The notes: generated by a model not told the origin, from the sequence alone. 64,000 nucleotides of DNA from Clavelina lepadiformis (GCF_947623445.1 NC_135240.1:13392001-13456000), one strand, 5' to 3'. Positions 1-11,985 are shown, numbered from the stretch's first letter. A program made the numbers and translations.

Positions 1-831
1 AATATTATCAAATGATTTTCCTTAATTCTTCCGGACAACTTTATATATAAAAACAATAAACAAGTGTACTGTACTAACCCGGTACGAGGGAAATTAGCTA
101 TAATACTGCCATTAAAGGAAAAAAGTGGAAATAAAAAGTAAACTCGTAGAAAATATTTAGTGCATAAGATATATAGGCATTATATAGGCATAAGATAGGC
201 TATAGCATTTTTGTTCCATTCCAAATTCCAAGTAATTGTTAAGGGAATTTAGATTACTCTTATGCTGTGAAGTACTTGGAAATAAGCTAACTATAACCTG
301 AAACGACAAACGTGGGGGTCAACGAAATTAGAATGCAAAGCAAACTTCGATCTATTTTATCTCTTATATCATACAGTACAAAGAAAATGAAAACTACATG
401 TCACATGACATGACCTAAGTCTTAATTAACATACGGCAATTGGAATTTAGTTGCCTTTAAAATTGATGTTCTCAATGAATATCACTATGTAACAAAAAAA
501 AATTTTTTCTTTGTCCTTGGCAAATAATTGCTATTTTCTGCTTGCTTTTACCGAAAATACATGAAAAATCTTTATGATACCACCGTAACTTTGGATTTGT
601 GTTTCTACGGCTAGTTTAAAATTTGTGCTACTTCTCATGAAAATGAGCATGTTGATTAGATTGGTATTTTAAGGTATTTAGATTGGTTTTAGTTTTATTA
701 AGGTGATTAAGGTATTTTAATGTTTTAGCAAGGTAGTGTGACTGATTGTGTTGATATTTTTTAGCAGATGTATTTTCTTATTGAATCTTTACTGGTTTTG
801 TTAGTTTTATCGCAATTGTTAAAAGTGTGCT
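1..831. other. AT-rich intergenic stretch, no gene seen
   Basis: No long open frame, RNA gene or recognisable repeat is seen. The stretch is strongly AT-rich with short A and T runs and local near-repeats of AGGTATTTTA and GGCATAAGATA type. Confidence 0.5.
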
Positions 832-2037
832 ATGGTTAGCCATGGTTGCAAGTACTCAGCTCAGTACTCAGATTCCTTCTGCTTTGTGTGTGGTGAGTTC
901 TTTGCAAAAAAGCACTGTCTGGAGAGTTGCAGCCGTGCGACAGAAGCCTATCATGCATATTTTGGCATGCCAGTCGGTGATCAAGATAAACGTTGGGCAC
1001 CACACATCATATGTGAATACTGCTGTCGTACTCTAGAAGGTTGGTTTAGAGGAGAGAAAAGAGCAATGCGTTTTGCTATCCCCTGTGTCTGACGTGAGCC
1101 CACAAACCATCTCACAGACTGCTACTTCTGTATGGTGGACCCAAGCAAATGACGGAAGGGAAAGAATGCACCTTCTATCAAGTACCCTGACATTCCGTCA
1201 TCTATTGCACCTGTACCCCATAACATGACTGACATGCCTGTGTCACAACCACCCTTGAGCGATAAACATTTCATAGCACTCGCAAGCTCTACAGATTCTG
1301 AAACAGATGAATCATCTGTTGCTTGTCTCCAACGCCGAGTTGCTGGTGAAAGGTGGCCCTACTACCCCAACCAAGAAGATATTAACGATCTTGTCAGGGA
1401 ACTGTCATTGACAAAGTTGAATGCTGAGCTACTCATTTCCAGACTAAAGCAATGGGACTTACTGGATGACAGTGTTCGAATTACTCGACATCGCGGCTTC
1501 TCAGTGTTCTTCACGTTTAAAGATGATTTATGCTACTGCCATGATATAGAAGGTGACGCATTCAAGCACATTCAAGAGCAGTTTCCAAAATTGTCAGAAA
1601 CAAAAACCAAAGCTAGAGTATTTGTGGGACCTGAACTGAAGCGACTTATAAATTCCATCAATTTTCCAGAGATGCTGTCTGAGGTTGAACGGAGAGCTTG
1701 GACTTCTTTCGTTTCTGTAGTTAACGGGTTCCTGGGCAACCACAAGACAGAGAATTACATGGAACTTGTCGATGAACTTGTGGATGCGTATTGGAAGATG
1801 GGATGCAGGATGTCGCTGAAACTACACGTACTACATGCTTATCTTGATGAATTTAAGGATAACATGGGGGACTGCTCAGAAAAACAAGGTGAAAGATTTC
1901 ATCAAGATATCAGGTATTTTGAGGAACGCTATCAAGGACAGTATAACGAAAATATGATGGGGGACTATATATGGAACCTTTTACATGAAAGTGAACTCAC
2001 ATATCGTCGCCAATCTCGAAAAAATGTTTCTTTGTGA
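832..2037 (+). pseudogene. Broken copy of a multi-copy uncharacterised invertebrate protein family (transposon-like)
   Basis: The translation recalls a very abundant intronless family of uncharacterised proteins in cnidarians and arthropods. An N-terminal cysteine-rich part has paired Cys (FCFVCGEFF, CEYCC), and there is a CYFC motif followed by a KYPD-type linker. The C-terminal part carries the family's FVGPELKRLI, the GERFHQDIRYFEERYQGQYN signature and a final MMGDYIW. The function of the family is unknown to me; its high copy number suggests mobile origin or repeated retrocopying. This copy is shorter than family members because part of the middle appears lost, and it is interrupted (about three breaks in all), so it is called broken. 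A polyadenylation-like AATAAA lies just downstream near 2098. The match is from memory of the family, so its identity is moderately sure and its class (DNA transposon, retrocopy or other) is open. Confidence 0.6.
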
Positions 2038-3500
2038 TTAAGTTATAAGTTTTGAGTGCTTTAAGTGACAGCGTAGGTTTGCTCTGTAACAGTTTTGAAT
2101 AAATACCTATAGCACCAGGCCTTAAGGCTTTTGTCTCGTGTTTGTGTAGCAAAATCGCCTTGCATACGTGTGTTTTTCTGCTTTATGTAATTTTTTAGAA
2201 ATAGATTCTGGAAACAACATTTTCCGTTATTATTTCAGTATGACAAAGCCAACAACAACAACTAAAATTAGATTTAACTCCGTTCTATTGATTCAAAAAA
2301 ATATAGTGGGAGCAAAGGCATTAAAAAAGCAAAACTAGTCAAAAAATTCCAATAAATTGATCTCATAAAGTCAGAACCAAAGTTTGAACTTTTTGAATGC
2401 TCATTTTTATTGATTTAGACCATACTAAATCAGAAAATAATAGTTTTAACCCATGGACAAATTTTGTGTTACATGGTGATATCACGTAATTTAAGATCGG
2501 TTTAATTATGGCATAGAACCGATGTCTATATGATGCAACAAAAGTCAAATAGTTTACATGCTCAAAATGTCTTACTACACGTGACTGTTCTCCTAAACAC
2601 AATAAACACCTTTTGTTGTTTTTGTCAGTGCTGTTAACTTGTTCCTTTAAGTTTTCACTGTGCCTAGACAGTTTTCTGGTGATAAAGAAATTGACAAGAA
2701 ATGGAAATGGTTATAGCATAGCCGATAAGCCTTATTTCTTGGACTATTAAAAAACAATAGATCGCTTTGTCTTCGGAAGAAGTGACGTAGAGCGAAACGT
2801 TTTCCAAATAAAGGTCAAATATTAAAATAAGTTAACCTATATATGACTGTGTGTTTCAAAAAAGCATGACACAAATGATTTGATTTAATCACAAATATCG
2901 ATTAGCTAACATGGCGCAAAGGCAGCATAAGAGGAAATGCATCAGAAATTGTATTTAGAGTTTACATTAATACTGTATGTATCGTATTTATAATTAATGC
3001 GTATAGCCCATAAGGTAGAAAAACAAATCAAGTATTTTAGATTGTATTACAAATTGATTTTGCTCTTATGGCATTGTAAAAAGTGGGTTTGTGGTTTTGA
3101 ATGAGGTGGCAAGAAAAAATAGAAATCAATGTAATATTTACCACCTTGCACTGGCCACGGAGCGTGTTTTGTAAACAAACCTCTGATGGTCATGTTTTCG
3201 GGGGTGATTCTTGTCGATATTTACACTCGACCTTCACTTCATTTCAGCTGTTTCAAAAAAATCAAAAATAAATTAATTAATAAATTAAGTCAAGTCAAAT
3301 TTTCTTTTTTATGAAGAAGCTTCAAGCAATGAAATTGCCACATCCTTTGCATTTATAAGATTGTAAGTTAAGCAGAAATATAAGCCATAGAATGTTCAGG
3401 TCGTTTCAAAAAAATGAATTCTTTACTTTGATAAACAAATTCATGTCATACAATTTTGGTTTGTTGCAGAAAAATTTTAATGTAAGAAAAAAGGAAGACT
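2038..3500. other. AT-rich intergenic stretch
   Basis: Nothing supported as a gene. A short frame on the minus strand (2363-2602) has no recognisable domain and biased hydrophobic composition typical of chance frames. Confidence 0.5.
3487..3492 (-). terminator. Pol III terminator of tRNA-Ala
   Basis: Six consecutive T on the minus strand, nine to fourteen bases beyond the tRNA 3' end, is the usual stop signal for RNA polymerase III. Confidence 0.7.
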
Positions 3501-3522
3501 TGGAGGTGCCGGGTATCGATCC

Positions 3523-3557
<35 letters not shown>

Positions 3558-3573
3558 TGTGAGCTACACCCCC
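3501..3573 (-). tRNA. tRNA-Ala (anticodon AGC)
   Basis: On the minus strand a 73-base cloverleaf folds. The 7-bp acceptor stem has GGGGGTG pairing with CACCTCC (one G-T pair) and discriminator A. The D arm is GCTC/GAGC. The anticodon stem has loop TTAGCAT and anticodon AGC. The T arm is ACCGGG.. with loop ATCGATA.. and a B box resembling GATCGATACC. There is no intron and no encoded CCA. A run of six T on the minus strand (plus-strand A run at 3487-3492) follows the 3' end and fits an RNA polymerase III terminator. It decodes alanine GCN codons after A34-to-inosine editing, as is usual for eukaryotic tRNA-Ala(AGC). It is isolated, with no neighbouring tRNA seen. Confidence 0.95.
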
Positions 3574-5590
3574 TCTGAAAATTACGGCATTAACTTACAA
3601 GTATTATCTGAGCATCTAATGAGTAATGCGCTTGTAATAAATTTCTTGATTAAACAATCAGCTTGTAATTGGGTATGTTTGACAATATTTTTATCATGGA
3701 TAGTATGGAATAAATTTTGTTAACGTGTAACGTAGTATGAGTTTATGGCAAAATCAGAATGAAAAAGGTGGATAAATTAAAGTGCAGTATTGCGAAATAC
3801 CAAAATGTGAAACAACTGACGAAGCGTCCAGATTACTTTCCTTTTAAATAAATAATAGAGTTGATTTCATTTGCAAATCTTCTCCGATGGAACGTTTAAC
3901 ATTTAGGGAAGTCACTATCTTCTTAAAACGTAAATTAAAGCCATATTACTGTAAGCTTAGGCACTTGAATAACAGCCAAGTATGGTAAAACTTGTGTGAA
4001 CTCCGCTTGATCTATTAGGACCTATGTCTATGAAGTGGATATTGGCCAAACAGTTGCCATGGATTTAACGAACTAGCAAGAATTGAAACGGCTTAAATTA
4101 CCTTAAAACACAAAAGCAGGAAGTGAAATAGTTGCTCATTTGTCAAATGTTTATACCGTGATGGTGGCAATAATCCTTGCCAGTTCAAGCAAAGCACTAT
4201 GCCAAGTTTCAGTTGCGGTCCGACATTTTCTTGTGTCTCAAATAAAATAACGAGGTTAGTAAAACGTATGAAAAAATTTCATTAACAAGCTAATGTTTGG
4301 CTTCCCTAGAGTGTGAATCAATGGCTACGACAAAAGCACAACAGCTTGAACATTTAGTTTTAGTCAAACCAATATCGCTAGAAGAGATAGCCTAGTTAAA
4401 AACGTCATCGATATTTTGGTCAATCTATTTAGCTTTGTCACCGTTTTGGTCACCTTTGGTTCTGACTTAACTGACGTCAGTCACTTGTCATGTAGATATC
4501 ACGTCATAGACACCATTTATTATTAATTATTTCTCACTTTAGATAACAGACCGAGAAGGCATATACTTGACGAAGTTTGCAAGCAACCCCCAAGGGAGGG
4601 AGAGATATTTATATCATTACATGTTTCTTTGTATCTACCTCAAGGGTAGCAAATTGTACCTGAAGTTGTTTTTGAAGTCTTATCTAGCCTGCAGGTTATG
4701 TCAGCGGTGACGCACGTATTCATTTTAATCTGCTTACCGATCGGGCTCTTCGTAATGCGGCCAAAGATGACGTTATTCTGTTTTGGCTGAAATGAAAGCA
4801 AAGTGCGACCAAAAAGACGCCAAAATAAACACTGGTCATTCTGCGACTTAACTTATACACTCCGTTTTTGGACGGCTTTTATGTTATCAGCCTGTAATTG
4901 TTACACATTCTATATCATTGGGAATTTTTTACCTTTAGGCTGTTAAAATATATGGCCATGTAATGGCGTACGTTTTGAGCGTAATTGTTATGTGTGAGTA
5001 TTTTTAATGCAAACGTATTTTATCTGAAATGAATCATATAGGGCTTATAGGCCATGTAGGAATGTAAGTGTGCACGAATCCTTCTGTTTTGCATAAACAG
5101 AATGTCAAGCGTATATTACACTTATGTTAATTAACCAAAATGCTTAACTAACCTAGAATTAAAAGTTTTACTGAATTTGTATGTGATATGACTGCACTTC
5201 GCACCTTTGCTAAAATGAGTTGGATGTATGGGATATTTATACATTTACATTATACCGATAGGAAATATACAATGAAAACTATTTTTTGTTAAGCAAGAAA
5301 AAAATTCCATTGTAAATTTGGAATGAAACGCTTAGACAAGTTGCTGAGCGATAAAGTAATTAGTCAAATGGTGTGGTACGAGAATCATTATATCACATGA
5401 CTGAGAAAAGTCTCTTCATTGTTTCAACTCGGCGACGAGTTGGTTACGGCGACGTTCCTCATTACTCCGGCCCCTGTTACCAACTTTGTCTGCAAAGTCC
5501 AATGAATATACGTTTTTTGATGTTTACAGAGTATTGCCTGAATTTGGGTCGGTTCACCAGGCCCGCTGAATAGAGGGAGTAAGAATAGAT
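3574..5590. other. Intergenic stretch, no gene seen
   Basis: About 2 kb of AT-rich sequence without a supported exon, RNA gene or repeat. The small frame at 5373-5573 has no recognisable similarity. Confidence 0.45.
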
Positions 5591-5594
5591 TTAA

Positions 5595-5709
5595 TGTTTA
5601 TGCTATAGTAAATAGTCCAAGGACTTTACAACGGGATCTTCACTGGGTATCGAAGATGGTTCGCATTTTTACGAGCCAAATGCTCTAACCGTTGCGCCAC
5701 CGAGCAGCC
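5595..5709 (-). repeat. tRNA-derived SINE-like element
   Basis: Read on the minus strand, 5709 down to about 5642 looks like a degraded tRNA: GGCTGCTCGGTGGCGCAACG gives a D arm with an exact internal A-box match (TGGCGCAACGG against TRGYNNARNNG). This is followed by an anticodon-arm-like part and a T-arm remnant CTTCGATACCC that is close to a B box. Stems are imperfect, so it is not a functional tRNA gene. A non-tRNA tail continues towards about 5595. The head plus tail arrangement is typical of tRNA-derived SINEs. The 3' limit is uncertain and no second full copy was found in the window. Confidence 0.55.
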
Positions 5710-7249
5710 ATTGTTAGAACAATACTTATATACAGGTATACAGATTTGAAATTAAAAATAACTGAACAATTTTAACAATATGAGACGTAATGTGGACCAA
5801 AAAAATAGATTAAGCTTACCCATAATTCGAAGGCTGGAGTGTATACTGATTAAACTTTATCCATTATATACTCCATTGGACTTAAATGAAATCGCTATAC
5901 ATTGCATATAGATCTAAATTCCCATGTATATAGACTTACTTATAAAGGGATTTATAAAGGTCATACAAGGGAAGGCTAGAATTTGTGGCGTAGGCGATAC
6001 GTTTTTACGAATGCAATGAAACGTGTTCGGTGGCCCTCTAAAGATTTTAAGCCCACATTGAAAGCGCTTAAATATTCTTACGTAATCCCCAGGTGGTATG
6101 ACCGCATTTAACCTAAAATATCCGAACCTGTTTGAACCAAGGGGTCATTAATCGCTAAACTTATTTTAAGAAACATTTAAAATAAAGTACTGGTATCTTT
6201 CAAACCGATGTATTTACTATTTAGCACAACAAAGATAAGACGCTTTACAAAAGATTCAAGGAATACTAAAGAAAAATAGTGCAATTCAAAATTTGCTTCG
6301 TAGGTAGCCTAATATTAATTATACAAACCCCAGAAAATCTTGTCTAAATAACTCTTTTAATCTAGATTAACTGATAACTGCAAAAACTATCGATCGGCAT
6401 ATGGCAGCCTCAAATCTTCACAACAGCTCTGACGTCAGTTTCCTTACTCCTGATAGGCTGCTGATGACATAAGCCATTGGGGAAAAAGGACGGAAACCTT
6501 TAATCCAACAACAGTATCGTTGTGATGTTTCGTTGTAAGTGCCATATAACAGCATATTGTGTGGGTGTGTCAAAAACCTGCCGCAATGCTTTATAGAGTT
6601 TAGTTTTAAGATTTGCTTGTGAAATTTAGTTCCTTGGTGACGAAAAAGTCAAACTGCTATCGTACCACAAGTTATTGTTTAACAGTGATTGTCAAACCTT
6701 TTGAAAGTATCGAACATCGCAAGTTTCATACAAGCATTCAAACCCTTTGATAATATTTGTAATCATACATCATACATAGTGGAGATTTAAGGATCACGTT
6801 GAGGGGAAGAACCAAAAATGGGCGGTACCAAAATATTTTGCGCTTTTACCCTCCCAAAAACTGCTTAAAAACGCCTCGAAATGAAATGTATTTTCTTATT
6901 AAACTGTAAGGTAAAGTTTTTACAAACACAAACCCAACACAGACCAAGAATAATGCGTAGAAAAGCAGTAGGCTATTATACTGTGTTAGCATTATACATG
7001 GGTATGTTGGTTTACCAAAATATTACTGGTCATGCTTTTACATTGCTGAAAAGGGTAAAATAAAATATTCTTTATTGTCACTATATGAAAACGTTTTGGC
7101 CTGCCTTTGTTGAAAAATGTATAATACAGTGTTTCCCAGATGAATTAACACACGAGGCGATTCATTCTATCTTAGTGCAATTCAAACAACTATTTATGAT
7201 ATTTTTTAAGATTATGGTTGCAATTTTTTATTGATTTATCTGATCAAAA
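5710..7249. other. Intergenic stretch, no gene seen
   Basis: No exon-like signal with protein similarity. The frame at 6881-7063 is short, lysine-rich and unsupported. Confidence 0.4.
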
Positions 7250-7800
7250 CTAAACCTGCTTGCTTTGTTTAAACCAGCCAGATAAATAGGTTGGTAATTT
7301 ACGGCGTTTAGTTTTGAAACGCGGTATCTTCCGCTTGTCAAGCGTTTTGCAGGAATCAATTAAGTTTTCTGATAAACGGATAGCTAGTATTTCGTATGAT
7401 CGTAACTGGACTTGAGTGGTAATGAGTTTTGTAATATTTTTTCTCTCAATAACTATATCTTCGAAAGTATAGATAACCCAAGTTTGCCTTTACAAGTCGA
7501 TTAAACAAAAACTCAGTATTGTTAACTGGTATGCGTGATTAACTTTTTAGGAAAAGAGCCATTGTAGTAAGTTTTGGGGGATCAGTTGATTATGTCCTTG
7601 TCTATGATGGTTTAGTAACAATATTGTCTGTAGCTTTCACAGATTCTAAAGAGTCGCAACTCATAAACAGGAAACTGCAATCAACGAAAAGAAATGAAAA
7701 CGTAAAATCGTTTACGGTCCCAACAAATGGGCTAATGATCATGGACATTGTTTCAATGTGTGTGTCCTGATCCCGGTCGAAAATCAGAACTCAGTTTAAC
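7250..7800 (+). repeat. Unclassified interspersed repeat R1, copy 1
   Basis: This segment aligns by eye, with substitutions and small gaps, to 16255-16870. The shared blocks come in the same order: a GGTTGGTAATTTACGGCG-like block; a GATAACCCAAGTTTGCC-like block; TAGTTTTCACAG-like; a CTGCAATCAACGAAAAGAAA-like block; and a GTGTGTCCTGATC-like end. No coding potential or terminal repeats were found, so the element class is unknown. Confidence 0.6.
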
Positions 7801-9195
7801 AATCCATTACAAACCCTGGAAGAATTTGTGTTTAAATTTGATGACTATATCGTTTATTATCAGTATAATTGATCTGCTGCCTCTCACTTGAATATTCCAA
7901 CAAAGCGGATCAGTGCTACAATTGCATGTAGCTTCATTTTCCACACAAAATGCACTTCAGTAGTGGTTGTAGCCATATCACTGGTTTGGCTTTGTCTTGT
8001 ATCAATTTACTGTTCGTTTGGAAACGTTGAATCAGCTATGTAGAGACAATAATTAGTGCAAAGTGCTAGGGAAGAAGAGAACAATTCCAAATATTAACTT
8101 AGATAAAACGTAGAAAACTAGTATAAGAATCTGTGGAAAATGTAAAAAATCAGGTAAGTATATTCTCTCAGACCTATAATAATGTAACTTTGAGAGGTCC
8201 AACTGTAACCCAGATTGAGAAAACTTGATCTACGCCAAAACACGGAAACCGAAGCAATTGCACTAAAGTATTGTTGCTCACATAAAATTGTAAAATCTCA
8301 CCTTATTTTTACTCTATATACAATCCTTATTGTGTGTATAACTTTAACGCAGACATAGCATGAAAAACACTGCGTTTATTATATTCTGTAAAATTAAAAC
8401 TAAAAGTAAATTTTTGTAGTATGCTAAATTACCTGGATTTTTTCATAAAACAATTAGCAATATGTTACTCCAACCAAACAAGGGCAGAATTTGAAAAGGA
8501 GTTCATATATTATGAGTACAAGAAATTTTTCTAAGACAAATAACAAACTAAGCTCGGTATGAGGTAACCTTGGTTATACCCATAAATATTTTTATTGGTA
8601 TAATACCTTTTCATCATCCATTTTTCAATTTTCTTGTGCAGAATTTACTCTGAAAAGTTCTTATTAATGCAATTTGTGCACTATGCACTTTTTTTGGATA
8701 TTTTGCAGTTTACTTATTTCCTTTTTAATTGTGTCCCATTTTTTTCATTTTGTAAAATTCCGTACTGGAATTTTACAGCACAACCAGCTTATTATTTTCA
8801 TGTCGAAGTATTTTCTGGTTTTACGTTGTTTGGTATACAGTGCTCTGTATTACATCGAAAATCTGAAAAAAATAAATCGTTTTACGTTAAAACTGAAATA
8901 TAATCAACAACAACTGCCTCGAGTCAAATCTTTTCAAATATTTACTCAAGTCAAGTGTTTTAAGTAATTTTCTAGGAAAGGACTCAAGCCAAGTCTTTGC
9001 AAAAAGTGAGTCGAGTCGATTCACTCTTTGGTATAGCATCATTTTTTGGTTTCATCCATTCTGGATCCTTTTTTCCGCTTATGATCTGAATTTTTGTCCA
9101 CGTGCACGATCGATCTAAGATACTGCACTTAAACACTTGTTTCAACTTTTCTCACTGATACCGCAGACATACAACACGTGTCTGCTATAGTATAG
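7801..9195. other. AT-rich intergenic stretch with short AAGTC-type repeats
   Basis: No gene is supported. Overlapping small frames at 8634-8967 are low-complexity and phenylalanine-rich. From about 8918 to 9030 the bases ACTCAAGTCAAGT and variants recur, the reverse complement of a motif cluster at about 15290-15440. Confidence 0.4.
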
Positions 9196-9385
9196 CAGGG
9201 GTGGGCAAACTTGTTCAATGAAAGAGTCACTTGCGGAAAACCACAAACACCAGCGAGCCGCATTATCAGTAGTGTCAATACAAATACAGTAAACAATGCA
9301 TGGATAACGAACAATAATGGATATCACTATTCAGCTAGAAAAGCCACTAAAAACATGTCGGCGAGCCGCAGTTTGTCCACCTTTG
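9196..9385. mobile_element. Non-autonomous hAT-type MITE
   Basis: The ends are inverted: CAGGGGTGGGCAAACT at the left and, read from the right, CAAAGGTGGACAAACT, matching at 13 of 16 positions. Inside are GAGCCGC repeats typical of small hAT elements that begin CAGGGGTGG. It is 190 bases long with no coding capacity. A clean 8-base target duplication is not visible, so the copy is probably old. Confidence 0.7.
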
Positions 9386-10545
9386 GTAGAGCCTATGCCC
9401 TATTTGTTTGATCATACTTTGATTCTGTAAAATGAAAAATGTGAATAACAAGAGTAGGTTGTACACTGCAAAATATACATCATTCATAACTTATATAAAG
9501 TTCATTATTTATATCATAGCTTTAATCACAAAGTAATTGCATTGATTAAAAAGGCACCTGGATTTACAAAATTCTCCACTGGTGGGCAGCTTTTCAACGG
9601 TCAAAAACCGGCTGATCTAAGACACATTAGTTTTAAAAATAAAGCGTTAGTATTAATATTTACAATTTTGAAACCATTGTGAATGATATTGTAACAATCT
9701 TTTTATATGGATGTTACCAATTTAAAATAAGTTTTAACAAAAACCTTTACATTTTACAATTAGCCTACTGTTAGATAGATGAACCATGCACTGTCTATTT
9801 ACTTATTTGAAAACTATACCCTGAAACTAAATAATTTTATCCATGTGATATTGGCAGGGCATAATATGATGTGCAATAGAATGAAAGATAAAACAGAGAT
9901 ATTGGTATAAGTTAGAATATGTAAAATCAAATGTATGAAATGGGATGGAAGATTTGCACAATGGAATTATGGAAGAAAAATTCCATCTTCCATTCTGGTT
10001 CCATCCTCAGAGCATTGACTCAATGTCTCAGGGGAATTTTTATTTCACTGTAATTATGTGTTTTGAACCAAAAATATCCAACACTTTTACGTTACTGTTG
10101 TGATTTTCATTTAAGTGGTTTTAGTTCACATTATGATTATAAAATTTTTGTGAGATATGCTCTGTAGGCAGCATTGCATAGTTTATCGATCTAGTTTTAA
10201 ATTACGCCAGCATATGGCAGATTTTAAGAATGGAATTGAATGAGATGGACGACTTTCGGCAATGTGATGGAAAAAATGCCAATCGATTCCATACTATGCC
10301 ATAATAGATTACCATTGAGATAAACCTATACAGGCTATACTGTGCGAACAGCTTTCTGTATCTACCTTGCCAGTTACAAACGACCGATGCTCAGTTAGAA
10401 ACAAAAATCTGATTGTGTGATTTAATCATTGATGTGACAACGCAAGCTGCTCAAGAGGTGAGAAAAGTAAAAAGGTTGAACATTTGTTATTTTTGGCCTT
10501 TGTCTGAAGTCAGGTCACTGTACTTTTGATTTAAAATATTGTTTC
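9386..10545. other. AT-rich intergenic stretch
   Basis: No gene seen. Between about 9930 and 10290 the words TGGAAT, GATGGA and ATTCCAT recur in both orientations, a diffuse internal repeat with no clear unit. Confidence 0.4.
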
Positions 10546-10553
10546 TGCTATAG
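10546..10553. repeat. Left target-site duplication of hAT element
   Basis: TGCTATAG here is repeated exactly at 11986-11993, on either side of the element. Eight bases is the length hAT transposases generate. Confidence 0.9.
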
Positions 10554-10779
10554 CAGGGGTTCTTAAACTTTTTGGCACACGCCCCCCTTGACGGTACCTA
10601 AAAATTTCGCGCCCCACCTCATTGCAAAATAAAAAAGCATTAAACAAAAAAACAATTTATTTTCAATTAACTCTCATTGATGTGAAGGATGTAGTTGTTT
10701 TTTGGAAACCAAACGTTTAATTGGAGGCTTTGTAGAAGATAATGCACATCTTAGGTCGGCTACACAGTCAAGTTTGTTC

Positions 10780-10956
10780 CTAGGCTTTGTCTTTATATTC
10801 ATGAAGATGACGCTGCAAACGACTTGGTCTCAAAACGTCGTTGCTTAGCTTTTCTAAGCATATCACGCATTGCGGTACGACTTTTCCGTTCACTGTGGTA
10901 TCTGTAAAGCCATACTTCAGATAATTTTGGTCATACTTCCTCTTTTTTCCACTCAT
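10780..10956 (-). CDS. hAT transposase N-terminal fragment, BED-type zinc finger, copy 1
   Basis: On the minus strand an ATG at 10956 opens 58 codons: MSGKKRKYDQNYLKYGFT at the start, then CVIC at residues 30-33 and a PSRLQRHLHEY segment near residues 45-54. A lysine-rich start followed by an aromatic YLKYGFT motif, CxxC and a PSRLQRH stretch is the layout of the BED finger of ZBED5-like hAT transposases. A stop follows at residue 59, so only the DNA-binding head remains. The last histidine spacing is unusual (H50 and H52), which may weaken zinc binding. It is presumably non-functional, or at most a small DNA-binding peptide. Confidence 0.75.
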   Translation of the reverse strand: MSGKKRKYDQNYLKYGFTDTTVNGKVVPQCVICLEKLSNDVLRPSRLQRHLHEYKDKA

Positions 10957-11104
10957 TATGTGTCAATACAATTAGTTTAATTACTAAAATACCTGGTTAT
11001 TAAATCAATACTAAAATTAAATTTTTTTGGAAACCAAACGTTTAATTGAAGGCTTTGTAGAAGATAATGCACATCTTAGGTCGGCTACACAGTCAAGTTT
11101 GTTC

Positions 11105-11281
11105 CTAGGCTTTGTCTTTATATTCATGAAGATGACGCTGCAAACGACTTGGTCTCAAAACGTCGTTGCTTAGCTTTTCTAAGCATATCACGCATTGCGG
11201 TACGACTTTTCCGTTCACTGTGGTATCTATAAAGCCATACTTCAGATACTTTTGGTCATACTTCCTCTTTTTTCCACTCAT
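11105..11281 (-). CDS. hAT transposase N-terminal fragment, BED-type zinc finger, copy 2
   Basis: This is the second copy of the 58-codon BED-finger frame, displaced by exactly 325 bases. It shares the CVIC and PSRLQRH motifs with copy 1. The few differences include a change of one Asn near residue 11 and Thr to Ile near residue 20. As in copy 1 nothing of the transposase catalytic core follows. Confidence 0.75.
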   Translation of the reverse strand: MSGKKRKYDQKYLKYGFIDTTVNGKVVPQCVICLEKLSNDVLRPSRLQRHLHEYKDKA

Positions 11282-11985
11282 TATGTGTCAATACAATTAA
11301 TTTAATTACTAAAATACCTGGTTATTAAATCAATACTAAAATAAAATTTTACTTCATTTTACGGTTTTAATATTGGCTGACGTTGGTTTTACCCTATTTA
11401 ATACGGGTGCGCGACATTACTATTTTTATTATGTGTGGCCGACACTGCACACAAATTTTCAATCGTTAATGACTCGAAAATTATACGTCGTAAACTGATC
11501 GGATATTTACAGGTTAGTAGCAAAAACATCTGGCTTTCTGTATACATCATAATTGTAAAACTAAAGAAAATGCATTTAGTGTAAATTAAGTATTTCTACA
11601 AGTGATACATTTGTAAAAGTTTTTCTTGTTACGCCGCCCCCGTTGTGAGAAAAAACAGGTCACCGCAAAAAGAGAACACAAGAGAACAGTTAGTTAGTCG
11701 AGCTAGGAGTGCATGAATGAGTAAACGAAAACAATACGCTTCAATGCGGAGAAACACCAAATATTATGACGTAACCATTGACGTATTTCAGAATCCAAAT
11801 TTCAAAAAATACAATTGCCATCGTGACACACTTTAAAATTTTATTAAAAATGAACCTATAGCGAAAGTCAAGAAAGCATGTTTAGACATAGCTCATATAA
11901 TAGACAGTTTGTCATCTCTCGCGCCCCCCTTATGAATGTTACACGCCCCCCAAGGGAGGCGCGCCCCCCAGTTTAAGAACCACTG

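Larger units (their letters stand above)
10698..11347. repeat. 325-base tandem duplication inside the hAT element
   Basis: 10698-11022 and 11023-11347 are near-identical direct copies at an offset of 325 bases, differing at only a handful of positions (for example the word AATTTTGG against ACTTTTGG upstream of the start codons). The unit contains the BED-finger coding segment and its flanks. The high identity means the duplication is much younger than the divergence between the other elements here. Confidence 0.9.
10554..11985 (-). mobile_element. hAT DNA transposon, internally deleted, with duplicated BED-finger exon
   Basis: The 1432-base element has inverted ends CAGGGGTTCTTAAACT and CAGTGGTTCTTAAACT (right end read inward), 15 of 16 identical, and a perfect 8-base target duplication. 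The C-rich subterminal bases are also inverted (GCCCCCC near both ends). On the minus strand it encodes only the N-terminal zinc-finger part of a hAT transposase of the Buster/ZBED5 kind, twice (see the two entries below). No catalytic RNase-H-like domain is present, so it cannot move by itself. Intact target duplication and conserved ends suggest a fairly recent insertion, probably mobilised by a full copy elsewhere. Confidence 0.9.

Noticed and set aside
8634-8967. Two overlapping frames of 89 and 97 codons
   Set aside because: Low-complexity Phe-rich composition in AT-rich DNA with no domain and no splice context.
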